Notes: generated from the letters alone by a model not told the origin. Positions 9,474-19,028 are shown, numbered from the stretch's first letter. The stretch: 64,000 nt of DNA from Bacteroidota bacterium (GCA_020832235.1 JAFIEZ010000020.1:1-64000), one strand, 5' to 3'. Numbers and translations: made by a program.

Positions 9474-10979
9474 ATGAAATTCGATATTGAATCGATTAAA
9501 ACACTCGACGATCTACGCAAGGCGGGATGGCAATCGGTTTCGGTGAAAGAAGAAATGCGCCGTAATCTCATCGCCAAAATGCAGAACGATGAGCCCTTAT
9601 TCAGTGGCATGGTCGGGTACGAGAAAACGGTCATACCACAGATACAGAATGCCATTTTATCGAGGCATGATATCATCTTGCTCGGACTGCGTGGTCAGGG
9701 TAAAACCCGAATGCTGCGCATGCTTGTAGAATTGCTGGATCCGTGGATGCCGGTGGTAGAAGGCTCTGAAATTAATGACGATCCATATCATCCGATATCA
9801 CGTTATGCACGCGATATCGTAGCCAAATACGATGGTAAAACCCGTATCAGCTGGGTTGCATCTAAAGATCGGTACGCCGAAAAGCTGGCGACACCAGATA
9901 CTACCGTAGCCGATCTTGTTGGCGATATCGATCCTATCAAAGCTGCTACTCAAAAATTGGCCTTGTCGGATGAGGAAGTGATTAATTTCGGACTCATTCC
10001 CCGCACGCATCGGGGTATATTTGCTATAAATGAGCTACCCGACTTACAGCCCCGCATTCAAGTAGCCTTGTTGAACATTATGCAGGAGCGTGACATCCAG
10101 ATACGTGGGTTTAATGTTAGAGTTCCTGTGGATGTATGTATGGTGTTTTCTGCAAATCCGGAGGACTATACCAACCGCGGAAACATTATCACACCGCTCA
10201 AAGACCGTATCGACTCGCAAATTATTACGCATTACCCGAAAACAGTCGATATCGGGATTCAGATTACGGGTCAGGAAGCAAGAATAGAAAGAGGTACGTC
10301 CACCAAAGTACACATCCCGCATTATGTTCGTGAAATTATTGAGCAAATTGCCTTCGAAGCTCGTGAATCGGAGTACATCGACCAGAAAAGTGGTGTATCA
10401 ACACGTATGACCATTACGGCGATGGAAAATGCGGTATCTGCGGCCGAGCGCCGTGCATTGCGAAATGTCGAGAGCGAAACGACTATCCGAGTGTGTGATA
10501 TATTTTATACGGTACCGTCTCTTACCGGTAAGTTGGAACTGGTCTATGAAGGGGAGCAAGAGGGCGCCGTTAGTGTTGCACAGCACCTTATCGGAAAAGC
10601 CGTATCCAAGGTGTTCAAAAAATACTTCCCCGATCCGCAGCGTAAGTCCAAACCCAAGGTAAACCCAGAAGATGCCCCTTATAAAACGGTTCTTGACTGG
10701 TTTTCATCCGGCAATGGCATTTCGCTACCCGATGATCTCAAAAATGCAGATTATCGCAAGAGGCTTATGGAAGTAGAAGGGCTCGAGGCACTGGTTCAAA
10801 AGCATGCTCCAACCTCCGATGAGCTGCAACGTCTGGCCATGATGGATCTTGTACTTGAGGGGTTGCATCAGCACAGTATGCTAAGCAAAGAAGATCTTGA
10901 TGAAAATCGCACCTACACCGATCTCGTAGGCAGTATGCTGGGATCACTGGGTGGTTTCGAAGACGAGGATTTTCAGTAA
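9474..10979 (+). CDS. MoxR/magnesium-chelatase-like AAA+ ATPase
   Basis: A 501-aa ATPase with Walker A GLRGQGKT at residues 71-78 and a Walker B region GIFAINELPDL at 181-191, where asparagine replaces the usual first acidic residue before the catalytic glutamate. A sensor-1-like segment (VFSANPEDY) follows, then helical regions matching the ChlI/MoxR lid. Such ATPases usually work with a von Willebrand factor A protein to remodel or metallate a target, but the next gene here is bL31 and no VWA partner is adjacent. The target is unknown. A 167-bp gap separates it from pabB, so it probably has its own promoter. Confidence 0.75.
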   Translation: MKFDIESIKTLDDLRKAGWQSVSVKEEMRRNLIAKMQNDEPLFSGMVGYEKTVIPQIQNAILSRHDIILLGLRGQGKTRMLRMLVELLDPWMPVVEGSEINDDPYHPISRYARDIVAKYDGKTRISWVASKDRYAEKLATPDTTVADLVGDIDPIKAATQKLALSDEEVINFGLIPRTHRGIFAINELPDLQPRIQVALLNIMQERDIQIRGFNVRVPVDVCMVFSANPEDYTNRGNIITPLKDRIDSQIITHYPKTVDIGIQITGQEARIERGTSTKVHIPHYVREIIEQIAFEARESEYIDQKSGVSTRMTITAMENAVSAAERRALRNVESETTIRVCDIFYTVPSLTGKLELVYEGEQEGAVSVAQHLIGKAVSKVFKKYFPDPQRKSKPKVNPEDAPYKTVLDWFSSGNGISLPDDLKNADYRKRLMEVEGLEALVQKHAPTSDELQRLAMMDLVLEGLHQHSMLSKEDLDENRTYTDLVGSMLGSLGGFEDEDFQ

Positions 10980-11056
10980 TAGATAGCTCTTGCAGTGACC
11001 CCTTATTACCCGTATATTTCAAATCTTGATCAAGAATTTAAAGTTTAAGGTACATT

Positions 11057-11269
11057 ATGAAAGAAGGCATACACCCGGAGTACAAAGAAGTTACCGTTCA
11101 AATGAGCGATGGCTCTGAATTTGTAACCCGTACTACTATGAAGACCAAAGATGGTATCTATAAGACGGAGGTTGATTCGAAGAACCACCCGTTTTATATC
11201 GGTAGTGACAAGATGATTAATGCCGCCGGGCGTGTTGATAAATTCAACAAAAAGTACGGCCGCAAGTAA
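11057..11269 (+). CDS. rpmE: 50S ribosomal protein bL31
   Basis: A 70-aa basic protein beginning MKEGIHPEYKEVTV and containing SKNHPFYIG and FNKKYGRK, the bL31 signatures. It has no cysteines, so it is the zinc-free (C-minus) form that works without zinc. It stands alone with its own terminator. Length and sequence match the family; only the local promoter is unclear. Confidence 0.95.
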   Translation: MKEGIHPEYKEVTVQMSDGSEFVTRTTMKTKDGIYKTEVDSKNHPFYIGSDKMINAAGRVDKFNKKYGRK

Positions 11270-11294
11270 GCTTGTTATTTGCAAACACTTTAAA

Positions 11295-11329
11295 GAGGAT
11301 ATCGAAGTTCATTCGGTATCCTTTTTTTA
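11295..11329 (+). terminator. Rho-independent terminator of rpmE
   Basis: The arms AGGATATCGAA (11296-11306) and TTCGGTATCCT (11312-11322) pair with one G-T wobble and run directly into seven T. Confidence 0.88.
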
Positions 11330-11356
11330 TGTCAACTAACGTTTAAACGTATTCAC

Positions 11357-11992
11357 ATGAATATTCAGTTATTTACCGTAAATCCGTTTCAGGAAAACAG
11401 TTACCTCGTATCTGAAAAGGGCAGGGCTTTTGTAGTAGATCCTGGTTTTTTCAATGCCATGGAAATGAATCTGCTGAATCAGGCCGTTAAAAAAGACAAT
11501 CTCCAGCTTGAGGCGATTGTGTTAACCCATGCCCACCTCGACCATGTATTCGGTATCGACCGTGTGAGAAGTCAGTACGGTGAAATTCCAGTTTATTTGC
11601 ATGAAGAGGATGCCTACTTCTGGGAAAACTATATGCTTTCAGCGGCACGTTTCGGCTTTGATGTTAAACCGTTCGACTTCCATCCGGACTGGATATCAGA
11701 AGGGGATTTTGAATGTGCTGGTATCAAATTCAAGGGGCTTTTCACACCCGGACACGCACCCGGTCACCTGGCCTTTTATCATCAGGAATCTGGTCAGCTG
11801 CTATCTGGCGACGCCTTATTCCGCGAATCGGTGGGCCGAACAGACTTGTATAAAGGTGACGCTGACCTACTTGCACAATCAATCCGAACACAGTTATATA
11901 CTCTTCCTGAGGAAACGGTTGTTTTTCCAGGGCACGGTCCTGAAACCACTATTGGTCACGAAAAGCAGCACAATCCATTCGTAAGAGCCTAA
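11357..11992 (+). CDS. Metallo-beta-lactamase-fold hydrolase (glyoxalase II-like)
   Basis: A 211-aa soluble MBL-fold hydrolase. The metal ligands are all visible: THAHLDH (HxHxDH), TPGHAPGH, SGDALF and FPGHGPET. This pattern and length match the YcbL/glyoxalase II-like group that hydrolyses thioesters such as S-lactoylglutathione. It lacks the C-terminal substrate domain of classical GloB, so the exact substrate is uncertain. It is a single-gene unit convergent with the TPR gene. Confidence 0.82.
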   Translation: MNIQLFTVNPFQENSYLVSEKGRAFVVDPGFFNAMEMNLLNQAVKKDNLQLEAIVLTHAHLDHVFGIDRVRSQYGEIPVYLHEEDAYFWENYMLSAARFGFDVKPFDFHPDWISEGDFECAGIKFKGLFTPGHAPGHLAFYHQESGQLLSGDALFRESVGRTDLYKGDADLLAQSIRTQLYTLPEETVVFPGHGPETTIGHEKQHNPFVRA

Positions 11993-11999
11993 TTTCGAT

Positions 12000-12047
12000 A
12001 AAAAAAGAGCCCGAAACTAGGTGTCGATGAAGCACAAGTGAGGGCTT
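12000..12047 (-). terminator. Possible terminator of the lptE-TPR unit
   Basis: Read on the minus strand, AAGCCC at the stop codon pairs with GGGCTC about 30 bases later, followed by seven T. The loop is long and the stem overlaps the stop codon of the TPR gene, so the call is tentative. Confidence 0.4.
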
Positions 12048-12654
12048 AATTCATCAGCTGTTTAATACGCTTGATTTCGTCTTCGTATATCGCCTTGTAT
12101 TTCGGGCGTAAATCCATCAGTCGCTCATAAACTTTTATGGCCTCAGCCAATTTATGCTGCGATTCATAAATACCGGCCAACGTTGGTGTTGCGAGCTGAT
12201 CTGTTACATGGTTATCATCACCGCGTGACTCCGACTCGTTGGCTTTGGTGATGGATATGCGTTTGCTTCCTGCCCGTGAGAGTCTGGAAATGAGCATGTC
12301 CAGGTCAACTGAAAGGGTAGAGGCCGACTGAGACTGTTGCCGTGATGAAACACCCGGTAGCTGAGGTTCTGGCACCCAGGCTTTGAATCCATCAGGATGT
12401 CGTAAAAAATAGTGTAGATTTTCCAGTAAATGACTCCCCGGCGCCAATGCTCTCGCTTTGGATGCAGCCTTTAATGCTTTGGGCATTTCTTCGTTAAATG
12501 CATACAAAATAGCCAGCAAGAAGAATCCTACCGCATCGTTACGTCGTTTAGCCAGATATTGTTCAAGATTGGATATACCTTTAGCAGGCGACTCCTCGAA
12601 TGTTTTCACATAGCTGTTAAGGGATGCGGGAATTTCAAAGGGAATTTCTGCCAT
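12046..12654 (-). CDS. TPR-like protein of unknown function
   Basis: The protein has about 202 residues with helical tetratricopeptide-like repeats at its N-terminus (FFLLAILYAFNEEMPKALKA) and C-terminus (LAGIYESQHKLAEAIKVYER), joined by a serine-rich, charged linker. No signal peptide is present, so it is probably cytoplasmic. A GTG at 12663 would add three residues, but GGAAGG lies too close to it and at a better distance from the ATG at 12654. It immediately follows the lptE-like gene, so the two are probably cotranscribed. It may be a scaffold for that pathway; that link is inference from position. Confidence 0.65.
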   Translation of the reverse strand: MAEIPFEIPASLNSYVKTFEESPAKGISNLEQYLAKRRNDAVGFFLLAILYAFNEEMPKALKAASKARALAPGSHLLENLHYFLRHPDGFKAWVPEPQLPGVSSRQQSQSASTLSVDLDMLISRLSRAGSKRISITKANESESRGDDNHVTDQLATPTLAGIYESQHKLAEAIKVYERLMDLRPKYKAIYEDEIKRIKQLMN

Positions 12655-12656
12655 AT

Positions 12657-13178
12657 TTACCACCTTCCTACGGAATCGTTGAACATGTTTTGTGCTACCT
12701 GCTGCATGGCCTCTGCGGCTGCGCCAAGCTCTCCATCAAGCGGATTCTCTGCCGGGTCGTATTCTGCCTGACCACTAAATGATTTGGCCCACCGCGGTCG
12801 ATCTTCATCGGCGTATTGATATGAAGCCCGAACGGTAATTTGTACACGGTTTAATGAGGCTGTTTGGTCACCGGCTACGCTAAATGGACGATTGGAGTAT
12901 CCTGTTATCGTGCCTTCCATGAGAATGTCGCCCTGATCGGCCGAAGTTACCAGCCGGAGCCGGGTTTGATTTACAAAACGATTCACCAGAGCAGCATTCA
13001 GCTGGTCGCTGAGGTCGCCTAATCCACTGCTTGAATTATCTTGAAAAAAAGGAATATATATTGTGGAAACATTCGCTGGAATCGATACCCCGGTAAAGCT
13101 ATACCTCAAACAGCCCGACTGTACCATAAAAAAGGCGGTTAACACGATAACGATATAAACAGGGCGATTTGATTTCAC
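12657..13178 (-). CDS. lptE: LptE-like outer-membrane lipoprotein
   Basis: A 173-aa lipoprotein with an N-terminal membrane segment and a lipobox ending at C23 (VQSGC). The mature part (YSFTG, 'VSTIYIPFFQD', 'LNAALVNRF', 'ADQGDILMEGTITGYSNRP') is the pattern of Bacteroidota LptE-family proteins, which plug the LptD barrel during lipopolysaccharide delivery to the outer leaflet. LptD is not in this window. The sigma-54 activator gene lies 27 bases upstream on the same strand. Family assignment is good; function rests on homology. Confidence 0.78.
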   Translation of the reverse strand: MKSNRPVYIVIVLTAFFMVQSGCLRYSFTGVSIPANVSTIYIPFFQDNSSSGLGDLSDQLNAALVNRFVNQTRLRLVTSADQGDILMEGTITGYSNRPFSVAGDQTASLNRVQITVRASYQYADEDRPRWAKSFSGQAEYDPAENPLDGELGAAAEAMQQVAQNMFNDSVGRW

Positions 13179-13205
13179 GACGGGTAGGATTATTTGCCAG
13201 CTAAT

Positions 13206-14465
13206 TTACGATAAATTATACTGATCTATCTTACGATAAAGGGTTCTTTCACTCACACCCAGAGCCTCGCTGGCCTTTCGGCGATTACCTTCATAGCGCT
13301 CCAGTGCTTTCAAAATCAGATATCGCTCCGCATCTTCCAGTGAAGGTATTTCAGATCCGCTGAGTGCAATCATGGGTTCCTCTTCTTCCTGAACGTCAAT
13401 ATGCTGAAGCTGTTCAGAGGCTTGTTCCCGCTCATATGAAGCACCATCAGGCATGGCAGAACCCAGTAACCTGGGCGCATCACGTTCGGCCTGATATTGA
13501 TTATACAAGAAACCGCCCAGCATTTTTTTGAGCTCGGCAATTTCACTGCGCATTTCAACAAGAGCTCTGTATACCAATTCACGCTCGCCGGTTGGCAAAT
13601 CATTGGTGCCGGCATGTCGGGTATCATTCGACGGTGAGCCGGAAGTGTACAACATTGGCAGATTATCCGTTGAGCCCATATGCTGACGTCCTTTTAGGTA
13701 TTTCTGCAGGATGTCGGCCGTAATAAACTGTGATTTTTCCAAAACAACCAGCTGCTCGGCTACATTTCTCAATTCTCGGATGTTTCCCGGCCAGCGATAA
13801 GAGGTGAGTAGTTGACGAGCCTCATCCGAAAACCCCTGGAAAACACTGTCGTACTGACGTGAGAAGTCCACTACAAATTTTCTGAATATGGGTATAATAT
13901 CTTCCGGTCGCTCACGCAGTGCGGGGATGCGGATAGTAACCGTATTTAATCGGTAGAACAAATCTTCCCGAAAAGATCCATCCCGCACGTCTTTCCATAG
14001 GTCACGGTTAGTTGCTGTAATAATACGTGCGTTGGATTTACGTAATTTTGAGGAGCCAACTCTGAAAAATTCCCCATTTTCCAGTATGCGCAGCAATTTT
14101 ACCTGCACGTTTTTAGGAGTATCGCCTATTTCATCGAGGAATATGGTTCCACCATCGGCTTTTTCAAAATATCCTTCCCTCGATTCGTGAGCGCCTGTAA
14201 AGGAGCCTTTTTCATGACCGAACAATTCGCTTTCGATGATGCCTTCCGGAATGGCTCCGCAATTTACAATTACAAGATTCTCTGAGGCACGCTTGCTCAT
14301 GGCATGAATGGTGCGCGCAAGAACATCTTTTCCAACACCGCTTTCACCTTGGAGCAGAATAGTGATATCTGTAGGAGCAACCTGTCTGGCCTGATTGATT
14401 ACAGCATACATCACTTCTGATGCCGCGATCAACCCATATTTTTCGCCAATTGCCTGAGCGTTCAA
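13206..14465 (-). CDS. Sigma-54-dependent transcriptional activator without a receiver domain
   Basis: A 419-aa protein that begins directly with the AAA+ domain: Walker A GESGVGKD at 40-47, the sigma-54-contacting loop as GSFTGA (87-92), and 'GGTIFLDEIGD' as Walker B. A Fis-type helix-turn-helix ends the protein (NRRKASEALGVSERTLYRKI). No phosphoreceiver, PAS or GAF domain precedes the ATPase. The start is TTG at 14463-14465, supported by GGAGG five bases upstream. The targets are unknown; a sigma-54-like sequence in front of hsp20 at 36009 is one possibility. It follows miaB by 21 bases. Confidence 0.9.
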   Translation of the reverse strand: MNAQAIGEKYGLIAASEVMYAVINQARQVAPTDITILLQGESGVGKDVLARTIHAMSKRASENLVIVNCGAIPEGIIESELFGHEKGSFTGAHESREGYFEKADGGTIFLDEIGDTPKNVQVKLLRILENGEFFRVGSSKLRKSNARIITATNRDLWKDVRDGSFREDLFYRLNTVTIRIPALRERPEDIIPIFRKFVVDFSRQYDSVFQGFSDEARQLLTSYRWPGNIRELRNVAEQLVVLEKSQFITADILQKYLKGRQHMGSTDNLPMLYTSGSPSNDTRHAGTNDLPTGERELVYRALVEMRSEIAELKKMLGGFLYNQYQAERDAPRLLGSAMPDGASYEREQASEQLQHIDVQEEEEPMIALSGSEIPSLEDAERYLILKALERYEGNRRKASEALGVSERTLYRKIDQYNLS

Positions 14466-14486
14466 ACCAACCTCCAGTGAAAATGA

Positions 14487-15881
14487 CTAAACCTGAACTA
14501 AATCCGGTTCAAATTCCTGTATACTGCTCACCCGGAGCCCCTCTCCAAATAATGTTGCCGATGTGGCGTCGTTAATCACGACCTCAACATAATCGCCGGG
14601 TTTAAAGTCTTTACGATCCAAAATAACCACTTTGTTTGTATCGGTTCTTCCACTGAGCTTATCTGCCGAGCGTTTACTTTCATTTTCAACGAGGACGAGG
14701 TGACGGCGACCAATATCGCTTTGATTGCGTACTAAAGCTCCGGCTCGCTGAATGTCGATGATTTCCTGAAGGCGTCTTTGCTTAACATCCTGTGGTACGT
14801 CATCTTCGAATTTTCGATGCGCAAGCGTCCGCTCACGCTCTGAATAGGCAAACAGATAAGCCATTTCAAACCGAACGGTGTCCATCAGGGAAAGTGTATC
14901 ATGATGTTCTTCTTCAGTTTCGCCGCAGAATCCGGTAATGATATCCGTAGACAGGGTTACACCGGGAATTATTTCACGCATATTTTCCAGAAGCGACAGG
15001 TATTGCTCTCGGCTGTAAGGCCTGCGCATGCGTCTGAGAACCTCATTATTACCCGATTGAGCAGGAATATGAATGTAATTACACAGGTTTTTTTGCTCGT
15101 TTATTGCGTGGAGTAATTCATCGGGGAAATCCTTTGGATGCGAAGTGGAAAATCGAATGCGCATTTCCGGGTTTACCAGACTGGCTTTATACATAAGTTC
15201 CGCGAAACGTACTCCATCGTCGTTAAAGGAGTTCACGTTCTGACCAAGTAAAGTTACTTCTTTATAGCCCTGATCGCTAAGCATGGTTAGTTCATCCAGG
15301 ATGGAGGTTGTTGCCCGACTTCGCTCACGACCTCGGGTAAAGGGAACCACGCAAAACGAACACATATTGTCGCATCCTCGCATAATTGAAACGAAAGCCG
15401 TTACACCATTGCCGCCGCGTCGTACGGGGGTAATGTCGGCGTAGGTTTCTTCCAGCGATAGAATTACATTCACGGCTTTTTGCCCGCTGCTGACCTCTGC
15501 CAGAAGACTGGGTATTTCACGGTAAGCGTCGGGACCTACGACCAGATCAACCAATTTTTCACGTTCCAGAAAACGTTCGCGAACTCTTTCTGCCATGCAA
15601 CCCAGAACACCAACAGTTAGGTCTCGATTTTGCTTCTTGATGGATCTGAAAAACTTCAGGCGATTCCAAATTTTTGCCTCTGCATTTTCCCGGATAGAGC
15701 AAGTGTTAACCAGAATGATGTCTGCACTTTCAGGATTGTCTACAGGCTTATTGCCATTTTCCATCAGGATGGAATTCACAATTTCTGAATCTGCAAAATT
15801 CATTGCACATCCGTACGACTCTATGTAGAAAGTTTTGTTTGACACTGTGCTTACGATTTTACGGCTAGTTTTTTGGGCCAC
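14487..15881 (-). CDS. miaB: tRNA-2-methylthio-N6-dimethylallyladenosine synthase
   Basis: A 464-aa radical SAM methylthiotransferase. The N-terminal UPF0004 domain has its three iron-sulfur ligands (C25, C61 and C95), the radical SAM domain has CDNMCSFC (C170, C174, C177), and a TRAM domain ends the protein. It adds a methylthio group to i6A37 in tRNAs reading UNN codons. The longest frame starts with GTG at 15881 and overlaps pyrE by 31 bases; a GTG at 15845 just after the pyrE stop would remove 12 poorly conserved residues and may be the real start. It is in an operon-like run with pyrE and the sigma-54 activator. Confidence 0.93.
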   Translation of the reverse strand: MAQKTSRKIVSTVSNKTFYIESYGCAMNFADSEIVNSILMENGNKPVDNPESADIILVNTCSIRENAEAKIWNRLKFFRSIKKQNRDLTVGVLGCMAERVRERFLEREKLVDLVVGPDAYREIPSLLAEVSSGQKAVNVILSLEETYADITPVRRGGNGVTAFVSIMRGCDNMCSFCVVPFTRGRERSRATTSILDELTMLSDQGYKEVTLLGQNVNSFNDDGVRFAELMYKASLVNPEMRIRFSTSHPKDFPDELLHAINEQKNLCNYIHIPAQSGNNEVLRRMRRPYSREQYLSLLENMREIIPGVTLSTDIITGFCGETEEEHHDTLSLMDTVRFEMAYLFAYSERERTLAHRKFEDDVPQDVKQRRLQEIIDIQRAGALVRNQSDIGRRHLVLVENESKRSADKLSGRTDTNKVVILDRKDFKPGDYVEVVINDATSATLFGEGLRVSSIQEFEPDLVQV

Positions 15882-16510
15882 GTCTCCGGCGCATTTCGCC
15901 AGTCGGTTAACAACTCAAGGTCCTGTGTTTTCACATATCCTTCTTCAATTGCTACATCAATGAGGGTAGCATAATCGGTTAACGAATGTACCGGTACCCC
16001 CAGATGGGCCATTTTCTTGTCGGCAACCTCAAAGTTATACGTAAAAATGGTGCAGACCGCTTTCACACTGGCTCCAACAAACTGCAAGGTGTCAATGACC
16101 GATCCTACAGATCCACCGGTTGAAATGAGATCCTCAATCACAATGGTAGATTCTCCTTTGCGAACCCCTCCCTCAATTTGATTTCCCATGCCATAGGCTT
16201 TTGCTTTCGCGCGTACGTAAGCCATAGGCAGATTCATCTTCTCTGAAACCCATGCGGCATGAGGAATACCAGCCGTTGCCGTACCGGTAATCACACTGGC
16301 CTCGGGGTAGGTTTTGCCAATGAAATCCGCAAATGTTACCGCCATTTCCTTACGCAGATCAGGATATAAAAGGGTGAGGCGATTGTCACAATAAATGGGT
16401 GAATTCCATCCAGACGACCACACAAACGGCTCATGAGGACGTAAAACAACGGCATTTATGCGCAATAATTCCCGCGCAAGTTTTCTCGAAAAATCGGAGT
16501 TGATAATCAT
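15851..16510 (-). CDS. pyrE: Orotate phosphoribosyltransferase
   Basis: A 219-aa phosphoribosyltransferase. The PRPP-binding motif VIEDLISTGGS and the flexible-loop lysine region (YVRAKAKAYGMGNQIEGG) identify OPRTase. It converts orotate and PRPP to orotidine monophosphate in pyrimidine synthesis. The ATG at 16508-16510 gives the normal length. It is upstream of and overlaps miaB, so they are probably one transcript. No other pyrimidine genes are in view. Confidence 0.93.
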   Translation of the reverse strand: MIINSDFSRKLARELLRINAVVLRPHEPFVWSSGWNSPIYCDNRLTLLYPDLRKEMAVTFADFIGKTYPEASVITGTATAGIPHAAWVSEKMNLPMAYVRAKAKAYGMGNQIEGGVRKGESTIVIEDLISTGGSVGSVIDTLQFVGASVKAVCTIFTYNFEVADKKMAHLGVPVHSLTDYATLIDVAIEEGYVKTQDLELLTDWRNAPETWPKKLAVKS

Positions 16511-16617
16511 AAAAAGTCTTAAGGTGAAAGCATCTGAGCCGGAAACAAAATGGCAATTCTGACTGATTCCCTTTTGCGTTTTAAACGCTAAAAATGGCTA
16601 TGGCACAGATGGTAATG

Positions 16618-17097
16618 CTAAAAAAATGTGTAATAGATAAATATAACGAAAAAAAGCGTTCCTAATGCATAAAGCCCTGCCAAAATGTCATCCAGCATGA
16701 CGCCTGCAGCGCCTGGTAAATTCTGTATGGAATCTATGCCAAGAGGTTTTGTAATGTCAAAAAGACGAAAGAGCAGAAAGGAAAACGTGACCAGTAGTAT
16801 AGGATTGATTTCAGGGTAGAGCGGTATGATAAACAGTGGCAGAACCTGTCCGGCCCATTCATCCATAACAAAGATCGAAGGGTCTTTGCCATGAGTTGTT
16901 TCGAACCAGCCTGCACTCCAAAACCCTGATGCCAGAAACATAGCGAGTAAAATCACCAGCCCTGGCCAACCCAAGAAGTGCAGTGTGATAGATGCCGGGA
17001 TTAACGAAAAAAGGCTGCCCCACGTACCCGGAGCTTTAGGTAGTAATCCCGAGCCGAGACCTGTTCCTGTCCAGTATTTAAGCCTTGCTGATATCAT
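16618..17097 (-). CDS. pgpA: Phosphatidylglycerophosphatase A
   Basis: An integral membrane protein of about 159 residues with several hydrophobic helices. The motif MDEWAGQ and 'MLDDILAGLYA' are the conserved acidic PgpA signatures. It removes the phosphate from phosphatidylglycerophosphate. A TTG at 17106 gives a slightly longer frame, but the ATG at 17097 is preferred. The start overlaps the end of pgsA, which makes the preceding lipid intermediate, so the two consecutive steps of phosphatidylglycerol synthesis are coupled here. Confidence 0.9.
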   Translation of the reverse strand: MISARLKYWTGTGLGSGLLPKAPGTWGSLFSLIPASITLHFLGWPGLVILLAMFLASGFWSAGWFETTHGKDPSIFVMDEWAGQVLPLFIIPLYPEINPILLVTFSFLLFRLFDITKPLGIDSIQNLPGAAGVMLDDILAGLYALGTLFFVIFIYYTFF

Positions 17098-17674
17098 TCC
17101 GCACAAACATGGACTTGTTTACGATCATGTAGTCTATGGCTGTATACACCGTAAAGGCCGCAACAAAATAAAGTCCCCAGGTAAGTACTCCTGAATCGAA
17201 CAGCCATTCAGAGAGTATAACAGGTGGAACCTGTGCCTGAACAAAGAGTCCAGCCAGCAATGCAATAGGCAGATAGATCATTTGTACTGCCGTTTTGAAC
17301 TTGGCTATAAAACTGGTTTGCATGTCGTATGACCGTCTATTGGCTATCATCCGCATTATGGTAACCCAAACATCGCGGAAAACAATCAACACAACAGGCA
17401 AGACTGGAAATACACTGGCGTTGATGTATGGTAGAACTGCAAAAGCTGCAAAAGTCAGTACCTTGTCGGCTAACGGATCCAGAAACTTGCCTAACTTGGA
17501 TCCGGCATTAAATTCCCGGGCTATGTAACCGTCGAAATAGTCGGTTAAGGCTGCAACAGCAAATACTCCAATGGCCAGTGAACGGTACAAAGGTTCATCC
17601 TGTACGTATAGTACCACAAACAGAGGAGTGAGTACGATACGCAAGACACTCAATATATTTGGAACGTTTTTCAT
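17078..17674 (-). CDS. pgsA: CDP-diacylglycerol-glycerol-3-phosphate 3-phosphatidyltransferase
   Basis: A membrane enzyme of about 198 residues in the CDP-alcohol phosphatidyltransferase family. The full signature DG-x2-AR-x8-G-x3-D-x3-D is present (DGYIAREF then KLGKFLDPLAD). The open frame extends to 17797, but that part overlaps the divergent cinA gene and has no family similarity; MKNVPNILSVLRI at 17674 is the typical PgsA start. It makes phosphatidylglycerophosphate, the substrate of the overlapping pgpA. Confidence 0.9.
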   Translation of the reverse strand: MKNVPNILSVLRIVLTPLFVVLYVQDEPLYRSLAIGVFAVAALTDYFDGYIAREFNAGSKLGKFLDPLADKVLTFAAFAVLPYINASVFPVLPVVLIVFRDVWVTIMRMIANRRSYDMQTSFIAKFKTAVQMIYLPIALLAGLFVQAQVPPVILSEWLFDSGVLTWGLYFVAAFTVYTAIDYMIVNKSMFVRNDISKA

Positions 17675-17735
17675 TTCTTTAAAGATAGGATGGATACCGA
17701 TGCACAGCAACCCGTAACTCATTATCTTATCACTC

Positions 17736-19028
17736 ATGAATGCCAGTATAATTTCTATCGGACAAGAACTACTTTTGGGTGACACGGTGAATACCAATGC
17801 AACCTGGATTGGTCAGTTGCTCAGCGAACATGGTATCCGCTGCAGCGAGGTCGTAACCATTGGCGATGATGCCGATATCATTACCCGCTCACTAAACCGA
17901 CTTTTTGCCGATAATGAGCTGATTATCATGACGGGTGGACTGGGGCCTACGCATGACGATATCACAAAAGCTACACTTCTGCGCTATTTCAATGACACAC
18001 TCGTTCGGCACGAGCCCACATTTAACCACGTGAAAGATATTTTCGAGCGGAGGGGAATGCCCTTTTCTGTCTCGAATCACGCACAGGCCGACGTACTCTC
18101 CACCGCTGATGTATTATTCAATAAAGCGGGTACTGCACCGGGAATGTGGTTTAGTCGTGAGAACCGTTTTCTGGCAGTTCTTCCGGGTGTTCCACGTGAG
18201 ATGAAATACCTCATGCAGCACGAAGTGATGCCTCGAGTTAAGAAAATAAACGGGGATGGAGCTGCCTACGTGTCGCATTACCTGCAGCTCACAGGTATAG
18301 GTGAGAGCAACCTCAGCGATATCGTAATTGGCGATACTTCTGTTTTTACAAGTGAACATCTTACCCTGGCATACCTACCTCACACACACGGTATTACCCT
18401 GAGGGTATCGAGTTATGCTGCCGATAAAGTAAAAGCAGAGGACCAGGCACGAGAACTGGTACATCATCTCAAGACATCTGCATCGGAATACATCTATTCC
18501 GAATCGGCTAACGAAGAGCTGCAGCACGCCCTTGTTCGTCTTTTGAACGATGCCGGAAAAACCGTCTCGGTTGCTGAAAGTTGTACCGGAGGACAGCTAT
18601 CTCATCTAATTACCAATGTGCCGGGCAGTAGTGCGGTGTTTAAAGGTGGTGTAGTGGCTTACGATAACCTCGTAAAAATAAATCAGCTTGGTATCCCGGC
18701 CGAACTGATCGATTCTCACGGAGCTGTAAGTGAGCAGGTGGCCCTGCACATGGCTGCGTCGATCGCTGCGCTGACGGGTTCCGATTTTGGACTATCTACC
18801 ACCGGTGTGGCTGGTCCGGGTGGAGGAACCCCGGAGAAACCGGTGGGCACGGTTTGGATTGGCTTCTGGAGTTCAGAGCGCCACTTTGCGTTTAGGGCAC
18901 AGTTATATCCCGACAGGCTCGTTAATAAAGAGCGATCGGCTATTCTGGCCATGGATACATTGCGCCGCCATTTGAGTGGGATTACTTCGTTGCCTTACGC
19001 ACGAAAACTCCTTGATGCTACACAATGA
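17736..19028 (+). CDS. cinA: CinA-family nicotinamide-nucleotide amidohydrolase
   Basis: A 430-aa two-domain protein. The N-terminal molybdopterin-binding-like (COG1058) domain starts MNASIISIGQELLLGDTVNT and contains TGGLGPTHDD. The C-terminal CinA deamidase domain has VAESCTGGQLSH, with the catalytic serine region, and GVAGPGGG. It recycles NMN to nicotinic acid mononucleotide and may also act on ADP-ribose. It is divergent from pgsA, and its TGA overlaps the next gene's ATG by four bases. Confidence 0.93.
   Translation: MNASIISIGQELLLGDTVNTNATWIGQLLSEHGIRCSEVVTIGDDADIITRSLNRLFADNELIIMTGGLGPTHDDITKATLLRYFNDTLVRHEPTFNHVKDIFERRGMPFSVSNHAQADVLSTADVLFNKAGTAPGMWFSRENRFLAVLPGVPREMKYLMQHEVMPRVKKINGDGAAYVSHYLQLTGIGESNLSDIVIGDTSVFTSEHLTLAYLPHTHGITLRVSSYAADKVKAEDQARELVHHLKTSASEYIYSESANEELQHALVRLLNDAGKTVSVAESCTGGQLSHLITNVPGSSAVFKGGVVAYDNLVKINQLGIPAELIDSHGAVSEQVALHMAASIAALTGSDFGLSTTGVAGPGGGTPEKPVGTVWIGFWSSERHFAFRAQLYPDRLVNKERSAILAMDTLRRHLSGITSLPYARKLLDATQ

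Noticed and set aside
17675-17797. Longer PgsA starting inside cinA
   Set aside because: The extra 41 residues overlap the divergent cinA coding region and precede the typical PgsA start MKNVPNILS.
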